A stretch of 64,000 nucleotides of DNA from contig NZ_CP097384.1 in the NCBI RefSeq assembly GCF_024584705.1, forward strand, positions 5,208,001 to 5,272,000. Direction: 5' to 3'. The stretch comes from Blastopirellula sp. J2-11. Lineage in GTDB: Bacteria; Planctomycetota; Planctomycetia; Pirellulales; Pirellulaceae. Shown here in pieces: positions 44,102-54,380 of the stretch (its first letter is position 1; every line of letters begins with the position of its first letter). The notes below the pieces were generated by a model. It was given only the letters and a program-made list of their open reading frames with translations. It made no database searches and was not told the origin of the DNA. The translations under genes were made by a program, and so were the position numbers.

Positions 44102-47100
44102 CTAGCGTCGAGATTTATGGACGCTACGTTCCAACTTCCCCAAAAAAGATCTTCCCGATTCCGTTCCATTTCCACGGCCCCAATGAATCGGAGAAGCCGC
44201 CAATACAAACACTGCCGCAACGATCCAGCCAACGGCCGAAGGCTGCAAAAACAGTCCCCAAGCGATGCCTACGGCCGCGCCCAAAGCATGCGGCCAACGC
44301 GACATCCAAGCGGCGGATATGTCGATCCATTCAGGCTGGCGCCATAGCAGCCCCAACAGCGCAATCGATGCTAGCATGCCGCCGACAACAAGCAGCGGGC
44401 GTCGCCAATCGACGTTCCAATTCGACTTTTTCCATTGCAGACGAATGACATCCGCTTTGCCGTACAAAACGTGGCTCCAGGCCTCTGGAGTATCCTGTGG
44501 ATGGATGCCTACTTTGGTGACTTCGGCCTGCAGCATGGCTAGCTCATCGCCAGAGGTCAGCTCACGAAATTGGCGTGCTGGGTCGAAGCGGTCTCCCTGC
44601 ACCTCACCTAACAGCGTCACAAGCGAACGCCAGGCGTTATCGGCCTCTTGCAGTCGTCGCCTTTTCCAAGCGGCGATCTCCATGCTAGATGCGTCGCTAT
44701 CGCGGACGCCCCGTTTCCAACGTTGCCAGGCTTCGACAAAGCGACCGGTTCTCCACTCGACCACAGAAAGCGGTGAGAAATCGTATTGCAGCGGTCTCTC
44801 GCTCTCCACGCGCCAATATGGGGTTGGGGTCATCGCCAGCGAATCAATCGTCAAAACGTCAAGCGGACGGTTTACTGACGACGCCGCTGGGTAAACGTAC
44901 GAGACAAGCAGTTTTTGAGGAAGGGACCGCGATAGCAACGGGACCGTCACGGCGCCGTCAACGCCGGCAGTCGCGGAGACCACTTTTCCTTCGATCGACG
45001 TCGAAAGTAATTTTGCTCCGGCAGGCAGACGAAACGAAAGGAAATTACTCCCCTCTGGGGACAAATAAATCGACGTCGATGTCAGATAGGTCAATGCGTC
45101 GGCAACTTTCACATCGTGGCGCAGCGATAGGACGCGTGGCGTCTCTTCAGTTGGCAGCAAGCCGACAACGCGGCACTCATAGCTACCCGAAAGTGACTGA
45201 TAGACCTGACTGCCTGGCGGAACGTGCATTGCAAACCAGCTATCCGGAAAAGCGACCGATTGCAGCTCACGCGTTCCCCAAATAATTTGTTGGGAATTGA
45301 ACGAACGAGGAACGGCGACATACTGCGGCGGATACTGTCCTAACAATCGTACGGGACGAATCACCAGATCGCCGGTGCTGAGCGTTTCGACATCGGCGAC
45401 CAGGCTAAGTTGAAACTCTTCGGGAAGCGGGCGCAGTGGGCGTAGTCGCCAGATGACGCCTGAGGCGCCTAGCGAACGCTGCGTGATGTCAAAACCAAGC
45501 AGCGACGTTGATTTCAACTTGTAGTTGGCTGGCGCCAGAAACTCAAATTGGTCTGGCGCGGTTCTTTTCAGCCGCAAGCGGCAATCGATACGAACGGTCC
45601 ACCCCTCTTCGCCTCCCTTGGCGGAAAGGAGCATCTCGCCGCCAAGTTCGACGTTGTTTCGTCGCACCGTCAACTGCATCACGCCGCTGGGATCGAGCAC
45701 GCGATAACTGCCGTAGGACACGCCTTGGACCGAGTCCAACGGCTGTGCCGCTTCGCTGGCCGCGGTGTCAAACATCGGAGCGCCAATTTCTGGCAAGCGT
45801 CGCAAACGAACGTCAGGATCGTGGGAAATATGCAAATACGACGAATCAATTTGCGCGTCGACGACACGCGGCGACTTAATCTGCAACGCAATCGCCATGT
45901 CCGTCGTAAAATGACCTTCGATCCGTAACTCCGCTATTGCCCGCAGCGGCGCGGCGAAGAAGAGAGACAAACGCGATGTTGGTTCGTCGTATTGCCAGAC
46001 GACCTCACGGACGACGCCATCGGAGATAAACGCGACATCGTCCACGAGCCAACCTTTGGACATCTCCAGCGAAAGGGAAGTCCGTTCGCCGGCCAAAGCT
46101 TCCAGTTGCAAATCGAGTCGATAGTCGGAAGTTTGTGATCCAACATGCACGTACTGATTGGCCGTGATAAACATCCGAGAGTCAACCGGCCGCACTTCGA
46201 CAACGGCCGGCGTCGTCGCTTCGTTACTCAGGTCAAAAGCACGTCGTAAACCGTCAATCGGCACCGGCCAGGCTTCAGTAAAGGCGGGCGCCGCGACCGT
46301 CGCCAGGCCGCTCGCTTCTTTTCGCCAAGTTGTCGTAACGCTGGCAGGCGCCGAGATCGCCGTCCAACGTTCCTTTGTCTCAGCATCCGCAACGGTAACG
46401 CTGGGGAGATCGAACGATCCTAATCCGCTCGATTGATCGAGGGTAAACGAAAACTCCAGTGCGACCGGTTTAGCGATCGGCGGCTCAAAGGTCGCCGACA
46501 ATCCGTCCTCCGAAGCTTCGATTACAGCGCCGGGCAATTTCACTTCGTTCCAACGCAGTCGCGGATCAAATTGAAGGCGACAAGTTTTGATTTCCCCACT
46601 GATCGGCGTCAGTTGGATCCGACTTATCAACGTCGGCGAAGCTTGTCCAAGCTGAAAAAGATCGACCTGCTTCGCATGAAATCGACCATCCTGCGAATCG
46701 ACGGTAGGTATCCAGCTGATTTGGCGGACCGATCCCAAGGGAACGCTGGTGAAGGTCGAGAGCGACTCAAAAGGAAGCGGCTTTCCATCCGCCAGGATTT
46801 GCGCAATCGGCTTGCTGGCGATCGACTCGTAACGCAATTCTGCATTCAGGCAAACCGGCGTTTCCCAGACGACGCTTTGATCGGCGGGAAGTTGTGCGAC
46901 GATCTTCACACGATGATCGCCGGCGTCATCAAACATGATCGTCAACTCTTCCTTCTCGGCGAAATCGGCCATCGACAAAGGGATCTCGTCAACCAGAACC
47001 GATTGAACGCCAGCCAAAAAATCAGCGCTGAGCGGCAGAGCAAACGAAGTCCCATTGATCGTCGACGTAACTTCAAACAAGCCAGCGACGCTAAAAATAT

Positions 47101-50100
47101 CCGGCATGTTGGTCGTCGGTGGCGAAATCCGCCAGGACGCCGCAGTCACATCAACGCGCTGCGACATGTAAATCGGATTCTTCGAAGCGGAGAAGAGATA
47201 GTCGTACAAAGCCTGAGGCAAATAGACGTCGCCGGTCGGCTTTTTATCGCCATCGATCGGAATCCAAATCGGGTAGGTCACCGCTTTCACATCGGTCGCA
47301 ACCGGTTGTTGAGCGTAAAGCGGCGTCCCCTGCAGTAGAAAAACGAAGACCAGCAAATATCCGGCGGCAGTACGGACGCTGCGTGAATCACTCGCCTCCA
47401 CTTCGCGCCACGAGGTTGCGAACCAGCGCACGATGACGCCTGCTGCCAATCCTTGCAACAGACCGGCGGTAATCGGGGCAAGTGTCGTCGGAAGCAAAAT
47501 CGCCGCAAACGCGACCAACAAAGCCGCGACCAACAAACCAATCCGTCGCCGAAGGGTCAACCATCCTGTCAAAAAAGTGATCCCCATCAAAGCGTATCCC
47601 AACGCTTGAATCTGCTGTGGATCGACGGCCCAAATAGAATCGGCCTGACCGTCGATTTCCGTCTTGCGATGACGTGTGACGTCTCCGCTGGGAACGTACA
47701 GACCATGGAGAAACATGCTTCGCAAGTGCGCCGACAAAGACTTGTCCCAAGAAAAGAACGTCAACTGCGACGTCTCGACGCTCGTAATCGATTGTAAAAT
47801 GTCAAAACTGGTCTGCGGTCGCAGCAGCGCAAAAGGACGAAACAGCGGAAATCCAGGCGCCGCCGTTTCGTAGCGAATCGAACAAACTTGCGTGCGTGCG
47901 TCCCCCTGAATCTCCACTTCATACCGGCCATCTCCCATGGCGGTGGCGACGACCGGCTGACCATCCAATTTGACCGCCAGTAAGCGGCAATTAGCCGGAA
48001 ACTGAAAACTCAGCTTTCCGGTGCTGGAAGCGATCAACCGATAATCGGCGTCAACCAGGGCCGAGTCACGACGAAGCTCATAGCGATATTCGGCCGATTC
48101 CGCGTACGGAGCAAGCTCCGCTGGTTTCGTATCAATCGTCAGCAATGGTCCCCCATCCAATTCATTGACGCGCGAGACGTCGCTCGAACGATAGCGAAAC
48201 TGGCGATTTTGCAAATGATCGTCAGTCGGAGCGGCGTTCTCATAGATCGGCGAGAGCGGAAACGCTTCGCCAACGGTCAGGCGCCAATCGCGAGGCGCGG
48301 CGACGTCCAGTTGATTGGTCTGCGACGCTCCTTGCGGAGTTGTTAGTAACACCGGAGTGACGCTGCCTGAAATCGGTCGTGAAATCTCCGTCGATAACGT
48401 CGCAGGCAAGCGTGTTCCTGGCGGCAGACGCAATTCATAGGCCGCCAATTTGGACTTTTCAGCATTCTTAGATTGCAGCGGCACGCAAGGTACCGCCATT
48501 GCGTCATTCAGGCGCCAGTTTTGCATCTCCGCCGCCGCTTCCGTTGCGTGCAATACGATCGGCTCATTGAGATCACCGGCGCCGTCCACGTGAATCGTAA
48601 TGTGCTCTTTCATCATGTCGCCGCGCAGCAATACGTCGCAACTTATCGTCATGCGATAGCCTCCCCGTTTCGGAACCGCTAACACGACAGGATCACCATA
48701 GCGGGGCGAACTCGCGGCGAACACCAGCGAGTCTGATTGCGACGTTTTCTCTGACAACAGTAGTTTCGCTTCTTCCGGCAACATCGTTCCATCGATCAGC
48801 AATTCGGCCGACTCTGGAGAGGGACGCAACTCAAGCGTTTCATCCGCCGAGATACGAATCCAATCCGCCATCACGTTGCTATCAAGCTGCATCGGTTTCA
48901 GCTTGCGCGTGTCGTATCCGATTTCCGTCTCACGCCGTGGTCGCGAAAATTTGCCGAAAAGCGTGATCGATTCGGCCGAAGTGATCGGTTGCTTGAGTCG
49001 CACGTGCAGTCGACCATCGTCATCGACATACCAGCGATCCAACGGCGTTTCCTCCGAATCGGTCGTCAGCGAATCGACTTTCCAACCGTTCGCTAATATT
49101 CCGAAATCAAGATCAAGCGTTTCTCCCTTGTCCGCGGAGATGATTGTCATGGTCTGAGCGACTAGCCGGGTCGGCCTAATATGGACCGAAGTGCCCATAC
49201 GATATCGCAAGCGGGGCTCAACATGGGTGAGCGAAAAATCGATCGAAGCCGAGGGAGCTAATAGCACGAAATGAGCCGTCGCGTTACTTTCGTCAAAACG
49301 GAGTTGCTTCCCTTGTCGCACATTCAGCGTGGTCATGCGCCACATGTCCCCCAGCGAAACCGTCAGCTCACCTTCTTGCCACACCGCCGGATCGACCGTC
49401 AACAAAGGCGCGGTGAGCGTCGCAGGCGAACTTTCAACCGGAACTACGCCGGAAAATTCAAACTCGGAAAGTCGGTCTTCATTTTCGGGCAACCTTACGG
49501 TCAGTCTCCGTTTGCCCCCTTCGTTAGGAGGCGACTGCTCCCAAGCGACCGGACGGCGACGTTGCTGACGATCGACCAGATGGACCCCGGTTAAGATCAA
49601 GCGCGCGTCGCTTGATAATTCAAACTTGCGCAGCGGTTCGGCGGTCGAAACGCAGATAAATCGAGTCACGACTGAAATACTCGCCACGCCGACTTTGTAG
49701 TCAGAATGTTGAGCAACATGCAGCGGCGACGCCGAATTGGCGCTGCGACGGTCGACAATTCTAAATTCAATCTGCCCCAACGCGTCAGGAAGCAGCAGCC
49801 ATTCCCCTAGCTCCTCCTCTTCACTGGCCGATTCGATTTCCTGCACGATACCAATATCGGCTTGAACCTGCTGATCGGCGCCCAGATGAAGACGCAGACT
49901 TGACGCCGCCGCAGGGGGCAATCGCAGCGAAAATTCTCCCAATTCCGATGCGACGGCGCGCCAGCGGAACTTCGGAGCGGCTTCCGCAGCCCAGATGCCT
50001 ACTTCGCCGTTGCTGACGCCGGGACGGCTGACCGACGTCTGATTGGAAATAGCGAGAGGGGCCAACAATTCGAGCGGTGAAAATTCGAGATTCGTGCCTT

Positions 50101-50455
50101 GGAACGAAACAAACTGTTGCTGTTGGCCAAAGTCTTCTTGAGCCAGCGACAGTTCAAAGGTCGCTTCCCCTTCGATCATGGTTTCGCTGACGCGGCCGAC
50201 CAAATCGGTGCTGCGAATTCGAGCGACATCGCCCGGACCGCCACGCGTCGCTCGAATGGCTTGCACTCCGTTTTCAAAGTCGCTAAGTCGAATGACCGGC
50301 GCGTAGACGAACCCGTTGCGTGGCCAAATTTTTTCTTGCCCCACCGGGACGTAGAGCCGACGAAATTCGATCGGCGCAGCATCGTCGCACCAGGCGAGCG
50401 ATCCTCCTAGCACCGTTAATAGCAGCGTGGTAATCACCAACGTCAATCGCAACAT
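44102..50455 (-). CDS. Giant membrane-anchored protein with duplicated ectodomain-anchor architecture
   Basis: A 2117-residue protein I cannot assign to a named family. A signal peptide (about 1-23, LVITTLLLTVLGGSLAWC) leads into a beta-rich region to about 940. A membrane cluster of about four helices follows (945-1010; YALMGITFLTGWLTLRRRIG and ITAGLLQGLAAGVIVRWFA). Then comes a signal-like helix ending at an Ala-x-Ala-like site (YLLVFVFLLQGTPLYAQQ, about 1032-1050). A second ectodomain spans about 1050-2010, and a second four-helix cluster about 2017-2092. A recurring motif is Pro-x-x-cluster-Leu-x-x-V-x-x-[DE]-G-x-x-V: ANCRLLAVKLDGQPVVATA near 840 and GAKLLSTSIEGKVVSATAGV near 1820. The gene starts 1 bp after the stop of the 1122-residue gene, so they form one operon. 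Confidence 0.85.
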   Translation of the reverse strand: MLRLTLVITTLLLTVLGGSLAWCDDAAPIEFRRLYVPVGQEKIWPRNGFVYAPVIRLSDFENGVQAIRATRGGPGDVARIRSTDLVGRVSETMIEGEATFELSLAQEDFGQQQQFVSFQGTNLEFSPLELLAPLAISNQTSVSRPGVSNGEVGIWAAEAAPKFRWRAVASELGEFSLRLPPAAASSLRLHLGADQQVQADIGIVQEIESASEEEELGEWLLLPDALGQIEFRIVDRRSANSASPLHVAQHSDYKVGVASISVVTRFICVSTAEPLRKFELSSDARLILTGVHLVDRQQRRRPVAWEQSPPNEGGKRRLTVRLPENEDRLSEFEFSGVVPVESSPATLTAPLLTVDPAVWQEGELTVSLGDMWRMTTLNVRQGKQLRFDESNATAHFVLLAPSASIDFSLTHVEPRLRYRMGTSVHIRPTRLVAQTMTIISADKGETLDLDFGILANGWKVDSLTTDSEETPLDRWYVDDDGRLHVRLKQPITSAESITLFGKFSRPRRETEIGYDTRKLKPMQLDSNVMADWIRISADETLELRPSPESAELLIDGTMLPEEAKLLLSEKTSQSDSLVFAASSPRYGDPVVLAVPKRGGYRMTISCDVLLRGDMMKEHITIHVDGAGDLNEPIVLHATEAAAEMQNWRLNDAMAVPCVPLQSKNAEKSKLAAYELRLPPGTRLPATLSTEISRPISGSVTPVLLTTPQGASQTNQLDVAAPRDWRLTVGEAFPLSPIYENAAPTDDHLQNRQFRYRSSDVSRVNELDGGPLLTIDTKPAELAPYAESAEYRYELRRDSALVDADYRLIASSTGKLSFQFPANCRLLAVKLDGQPVVATAMGDGRYEVEIQGDARTQVCSIRYETAAPGFPLFRPFALLRPQTSFDILQSITSVETSQLTFFSWDKSLSAHLRSMFLHGLYVPSGDVTRHRKTEIDGQADSIWAVDPQQIQALGYALMGITFLTGWLTLRRRIGLLVAALLVAFAAILLPTTLAPITAGLLQGLAAGVIVRWFATSWREVEASDSRSVRTAAGYLLVFVFLLQGTPLYAQQPVATDVKAVTYPIWIPIDGDKKPTGDVYLPQALYDYLFSASKNPIYMSQRVDVTAASWRISPPTTNMPDIFSVAGLFEVTSTINGTSFALPLSADFLAGVQSVLVDEIPLSMADFAEKEELTIMFDDAGDHRVKIVAQLPADQSVVWETPVCLNAELRYESIASKPIAQILADGKPLPFESLSTFTSVPLGSVRQISWIPTVDSQDGRFHAKQVDLFQLGQASPTLISRIQLTPISGEIKTCRLQFDPRLRWNEVKLPGAVIEASEDGLSATFEPPIAKPVALEFSFTLDQSSGLGSFDLPSVTVADAETKERWTAISAPASVTTTWRKEASGLATVAAPAFTEAWPVPIDGLRRAFDLSNEATTPAVVEVRPVDSRMFITANQYVHVGSQTSDYRLDLQLEALAGERTSLSLEMSKGWLVDDVAFISDGVVREVVWQYDEPTSRLSLFFAAPLRAIAELRIEGHFTTDMAIALQIKSPRVVDAQIDSSYLHISHDPDVRLRRLPEIGAPMFDTAASEAAQPLDSVQGVSYGSYRVLDPSGVMQLTVRRNNVELGGEMLLSAKGGEEGWTVRIDCRLRLKRTAPDQFEFLAPANYKLKSTSLLGFDITQRSLGASGVIWRLRPLRPLPEEFQLSLVADVETLSTGDLVIRPVRLLGQYPPQYVAVPRSFNSQQIIWGTRELQSVAFPDSWFAMHVPPGSQVYQSLSGSYECRVVGLLPTEETPRVLSLRHDVKVADALTYLTSTSIYLSPEGSNFLSFRLPAGAKLLSTSIEGKVVSATAGVDGAVTVPLLSRSLPQKLLVSYVYPAASSVNRPLDVLTIDSLAMTPTPYWRVESERPLQYDFSPLSVVEWRTGRFVEAWQRWKRGVRDSDASSMEIAAWKRRRLQEADNAWRSLVTLLGEVQGDRFDPARQFRELTSGDELAMLQAEVTKVGIHPQDTPEAWSHVLYGKADVIRLQWKKSNWNVDWRRPLLVVGGMLASIALLGLLWRQPEWIDISAAWMSRWPHALGAAVGIAWGLFLQPSAVGWIVAAVFVLAASPIHWGRGNGTESGRSFLGKLERSVHKSRR

Positions 50456-50456
50456 G

Positions 50457-53400
50457 CTATGACTCCGCCGAAGAGGACTTCAAGAGTGCGGAGCCAGCCG
50501 TGGTCGAAGCCGGTTCTTGCGGCTCGGTAGACAAGGCGCGCATTTGCGACTCCGAGCCGGTCCTGCGCACAACAGTGCGTGACGGCCGACGCGTTCCCAA
50601 GGCGAAATACAAGACGATCGAAAACAGACTGCAGGCCAGGCCGATCGCCGCCATGCCGCCCAGTAGGACCGCATGATGCGGATAAAAAATCGCCATTGCG
50701 GCCGCGACGGCGACCAGGACGCCAATGACCGACGCGCGGCGCAGCTGCGGCAGATAAAAGAGCCCCAGCCCGATGGCCAAGGTGACGCCGCCAAAAGTTA
50801 GCATCAAACTGCGGCGCCGCACAAACCAGGGTCGAATTGATTTTGGTGCGCCGATCGAGCTGTACAGATACTGGCTCATCCCCGGCGGAAATGCGTCTTG
50901 CTCGCTGGCGCGTGTCCAGTTTTCCAATCGATCCTGATGGATTCGCTCGACTGGAACGTAGCTTAGGCCATCCCACTCCCAAGTCATCTCTTCGGTCAAT
51001 CCCGGCGCCGACAGGCAAAACCAGTCGCTCGGACAAGCTAGTTGGTAGTAAACCGGCTCCAGGTAGACCGCCGCTTCCAAAATCGGAGCATTCATCGTGG
51101 CGCCGCTTTCGAGCCCCATCCCATCAATCTCGTACCAGACTTCCAGCGTATCCATCGCCGTCGTGCGTGACAGTTCCGGCGGATCAATTTGCAGCGTGAT
51201 TCCATCAGACTCGTCGCTGGGAATCTGGCGTGATTTCCAGTTGGTTCCAAACGTTTTCGCTGCGGCTGGCAAGTGCAACGTCAGCGACGGCTGCCGCGTC
51301 TGCAGCAAGTAACAAACGCGTGTGCGGCGGCGATCGGAGGTCAACGCTTCCTGAATCCAGCAACGTTTGACGCGGGTTCGCAAATCGCCGATGCCGCCTG
51401 GGCGTTTGGAGAACTCCAAGGTGACTGCGGTCGGAGCGGAGCTTTCGCTGGTCGGGACCGACTCCAACTGCAACAAGACGTTGGCGTCCGAGCTACGTAC
51501 TTCGGCCCAGGCTGGATCGGGCGCAACAACGCTGATGCCGGTATGCGACGAAATCGAAAGCTCCGTAGGGCGGACCACCATCTTGATCGGGCCTGACGGC
51601 GACTCGTCCGCCGCGAGCGAAATCAGAGGAATGGTCGTAATCATCGGCGCCAATTCGCCAGAGCTGGCCAAAGCGGCGCCAGGCGAGCTGACTTTGTATT
51701 CCAGCGTTAATTCCGCTTCGGACGGTTGCCCCAGAACGTCAATTCGCAACGCCGATTCCGTTCCGTCAGGCGGCGATTGCAGTTGTGCGTACCCGACCTC
51801 TTCACCATCCAAGCGAATCACCAAATCGGCGAGGGCTGATCGAGGAGCGCCATGTAGCAGCAAATTGCCAATTCCACCGTAGAACGCATGAATCTTAAAC
51901 GTTTGCACCACCTGGCAACGCGAATCGAGCGGCGCCGCATCCAACGCTTGGAGCGGCGGTTCGATATCAATCGCAGCACGCGGCGTCACAAACAGTTGCT
52001 GCTCAATTTTTTCGAGCTCCAATCGCAACGGCTGCGACTGTTCAGACGGAGACATCCGCAAATAGAGGCGTTGAGCCCCCAGGTTTTCATCCTGGGCAAG
52101 CACGTCGATGTGATAGGGAGAGTCCAAACCAAAATCAGGAATCGCCTTCAGGTTCGGCGCCGTACGTAATAGGATCGAAGCGGCGGTTGGCTGCGCAATC
52201 TGAGGTCGAAGCATCGGTAGCGAAACAATCCCCATTTCGTCCCTCTGCAGCGGAAGTGTCGCCGTGAACGAAACTCGCGCCAATCGCGCCGTCGTCGTTG
52301 TTCGATCCATGCCGGTCGATAGCAACGGCGCAATCCATTGGCCGTCCACCGTATCCACTTGCGCCCAATCGACGTCGCTCTCTTTAAACTTCACGACGCT
52401 TTCCCAGCCATTCAGATCAAACGTGATCGATTCGCTGAATGATTTGGGAACCGAGAAGACAAAGTCGGCGTCGACCTGGGCGACCGTCTCATTGATCACA
52501 AACTGATAGGCGGCGCTGGTCGCTTGCAGAGTCGGCTGATTCGTCGTCGCTTTGATTTCCAATTCGGCAGGTTGCGCGGCGTAAGAAAACGCGGCGCGCT
52601 CATCCATCGAGTCGCCAACCGTTTCGCGGCGATAGTTGCGCATGCTCCATCTCGCGATCACGTTCTCGCTATATTTTAAGCGCAGCTCCCCTTCCTGCTC
52701 TTTCGCTTGCGAGACATCGAAGAGCCCCGCAATGATGCGAATTTCCTTCGTGTCGGCGCCGACGATCTGACTTGTCTTTATTTCGACTTCGCGGGCAGTC
52801 AGCTTGTTGGGGGGAAATTCAACGCGGATGAATCGCTGCTCGATCCCTTCTCCTTGCGGCAAAAAGACCTCGCGTAGTTGATAATCGGCGGTCTGCGAAG
52901 GAGGAATCCACTCGGCGTCGTCGGCAATGCGAACATCAAACGATTCGATCGGAACTCCGTTGAGCGACGTGACCTGCAGATTGGCGGTCGTCTTCAATTG
53001 CAAATCGTCTTCAATCGTCGCGACAATATCGCCGGTCGCCCGCAAAATGGCGACATCGTCCTGCATCGTTTGACGACTCGAGCCCCAGGTAAGTTGCAAC
53101 GTGCTGCTACCGGTCGATGCGATCGAAACCAGAGTCGCATCCTCTGTTTGCTCGGTCGCTGTAACGATCGCGTTTCCGGTCGCCGTCGCCACCACATCCG
53201 ACGGCAGTGACAATTTCATCAGAAACTGGGCGGTGGATGAGACGTTCAAATTAAACCGGACGTCATCACCGTTGGACTCAGTCCGAACGGCCGCCTTCAA
53301 CCGCACTTGGACGTCATGCGGCGATTCGCTCGAATCGTTTTTCAGCCAGAGGACGTATTTCCCGGTGCTCGTATCCGCTGCAATCACGTACCGTGATTTG

Positions 53401-53825
53401 TCGGAAACAACAGGTGGCGCTCGCAACGCCGCTCCGGCCAGTCCCAGCGAGGCTTTTGTCCACCCTTTTTCAGACAGCTCAAACTGATAGGTCAAATCGA
53501 GATCGACGTAGCCATCAGCCGCTTTGCCGACCACATCGACAAGTTTCAGCACATACTTCGGCGGAGTGTTGCTGCCCCCATTCTTGCGGATCTCTTCGTA
53601 CCACTTCATGTATTCCTCAAACGAGGACTCACCGATGAACTGGTACTCTTTATTGGCGTCTTGCAGGTAATAGAGAGTCGCGCCATCGTCTTCGACCGTC
53701 GCTCGCGTCGTACCCGGCGGCGGCGTCATCTGGGCAGCGGCGATCCCCGCACTCATGCAGCACGCGAAGGCAGCAATGAATGCGACCAACTCGGCGCGCG
53801 TCGGCCTAGCGGGAAGTCGAAACAT
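50457..53825 (-). CDS. Large membrane-anchored surface protein, partner of the 2117-residue protein
   Basis: The ATG at 53825 (MFRLPARPTRAELVAFIAAF) gives a signal peptide ending near AGIAAAQ (about residue 31); a longer frame to 54104 reads into unrelated upstream DNA. The product is 1122 residues. Residues 35-1000 are beta-rich and repetitive, with short helical parts near 55-75 (FEEYMKWYEEIRKNGG). A four-helix membrane cluster lies at about 1002-1076 (LMLTFGGVTLAIGLGLFYLP, VIGVLVAVAAAMAIFYPHHA), with a Ser/Thr-rich cytoplasmic tail of about 45 residues. The layout matches each half of the protein encoded immediately downstream. No catalytic motif is recognisable. Expression probably starts from the extended -10 promoter near 53985. 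Confidence 0.85.
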   Translation of the reverse strand: MFRLPARPTRAELVAFIAAFACCMSAGIAAAQMTPPPGTTRATVEDDGATLYYLQDANKEYQFIGESSFEEYMKWYEEIRKNGGSNTPPKYVLKLVDVVGKAADGYVDLDLTYQFELSEKGWTKASLGLAGAALRAPPVVSDKSRYVIAADTSTGKYVLWLKNDSSESPHDVQVRLKAAVRTESNGDDVRFNLNVSSTAQFLMKLSLPSDVVATATGNAIVTATEQTEDATLVSIASTGSSTLQLTWGSSRQTMQDDVAILRATGDIVATIEDDLQLKTTANLQVTSLNGVPIESFDVRIADDAEWIPPSQTADYQLREVFLPQGEGIEQRFIRVEFPPNKLTAREVEIKTSQIVGADTKEIRIIAGLFDVSQAKEQEGELRLKYSENVIARWSMRNYRRETVGDSMDERAAFSYAAQPAELEIKATTNQPTLQATSAAYQFVINETVAQVDADFVFSVPKSFSESITFDLNGWESVVKFKESDVDWAQVDTVDGQWIAPLLSTGMDRTTTTARLARVSFTATLPLQRDEMGIVSLPMLRPQIAQPTAASILLRTAPNLKAIPDFGLDSPYHIDVLAQDENLGAQRLYLRMSPSEQSQPLRLELEKIEQQLFVTPRAAIDIEPPLQALDAAPLDSRCQVVQTFKIHAFYGGIGNLLLHGAPRSALADLVIRLDGEEVGYAQLQSPPDGTESALRIDVLGQPSEAELTLEYKVSSPGAALASSGELAPMITTIPLISLAADESPSGPIKMVVRPTELSISSHTGISVVAPDPAWAEVRSSDANVLLQLESVPTSESSAPTAVTLEFSKRPGGIGDLRTRVKRCWIQEALTSDRRRTRVCYLLQTRQPSLTLHLPAAAKTFGTNWKSRQIPSDESDGITLQIDPPELSRTTAMDTLEVWYEIDGMGLESGATMNAPILEAAVYLEPVYYQLACPSDWFCLSAPGLTEEMTWEWDGLSYVPVERIHQDRLENWTRASEQDAFPPGMSQYLYSSIGAPKSIRPWFVRRRSLMLTFGGVTLAIGLGLFYLPQLRRASVIGVLVAVAAAMAIFYPHHAVLLGGMAAIGLACSLFSIVLYFALGTRRPSRTVVRRTGSESQMRALSTEPQEPASTTAGSALLKSSSAES

Positions 53826-53981
53826 GGACGATCGAGTTCTGCGAAAAGCGAGGAGAATCCAGGGGCGTCGAGACAAGCGAGGAAGTGACGCCTCTTTCAA
53901 TTTATTCAGAACGGCCCCGCTTGGTCCCACGAATTTCGCTGGGGAGGCGAAACGGTAAAGAAACCCCTGACGACTAGTTAG

Positions 53982-53990
53982 ATTATAGCA
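53982..53990 (-). promoter_or_regulatory. Extended -10 promoter for the giant-protein operon
   Basis: TGCTATAAT on the minus strand: a perfect -10 hexamer with a TGn extension, about 155 bp before the ATG at 53825. No -35 match at the normal distance, which extended -10 promoters do not need. Confidence 0.5.
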
Positions 53991-54102
53991 GTTGGGGCGT
54001 TCCGGGCGATCTTTCGACAGCACCCGCGAGAGAAAAAAGAACCGCAAGCTCCCCCTTCCCAAGAGGGAATGCAATCTGCGAGTTCTGGAGCTGGCGCAGC
54101 AC

Positions 54103-54130
54103 AAAGCGACGACCTACAGGCCGTCGCTTT
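54103..54130 (-). terminator. Rho-independent-type hairpin after the small basic gene
   Basis: AAAGCGACG / CGTCGCTTT around a 10-base loop, 46 bp past the stop of the 29-codon gene. The T-run is short (three T). Confidence 0.6.
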
Positions 54131-54175
54131 CGGCGTATTGTGTTGATCTTTTAGAAAGGTGATTCGGCAGATGAA

Positions 54176-54265
54176 TCACTTCTTGCGATGACGAATCTTC
54201 GCACGCATGCGTCGCTTTTTACGACCAATTTTCCGCCGACCTTTTCCCGTTTTCTTCGTTCCCAC
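54176..54265 (-). CDS. AURKAIP1/COX24-domain-like very basic small protein
   Basis: A 29-codon frame from GTG 54265 to TGA 54176. The product reads MGTKKTGKGRRKIGRK, then KRRMRAKIRHRKK: 18 of 29 residues are Lys, Arg or His. GGAGAAG ends about 6 bp before the GTG, a good ribosome-binding site, and a hairpin terminator follows. Tiny basic proteins with a K/R-RRMR-K-H-K/R pattern in bacteria are assigned to the AURKAIP1/COX24 (mS38-like, DUF1713) group, whose mitochondrial members bind the small ribosomal subunit. A ribosome-associated role is inferred. It is easily missed because of its size and GTG start. Confidence 0.72.
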   Translation of the reverse strand: MGTKKTGKGRRKIGRKKRRMRAKIRHRKK

Positions 54266-54380
54266 GAACTTCTCCGGACGTATAAAGGACCTTTGACGGT
54301 CCCTCTGCAAAATTTAATGTTGAGTGGAAGGAGGATAGGATATCAAACTTCCTACCCCCTTTTCAACCACCTACACGCGA

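Larger units (their letters stand above)
53826..54175. other. Intergenic region upstream of the giant-protein operon
   Basis: About 350 bp. It contains the operon's candidate promoter (53982-53990) and, at 54103-54130, the terminator of the small basic gene that lies upstream on the same strand. Otherwise I see nothing in it. Confidence 0.6.
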
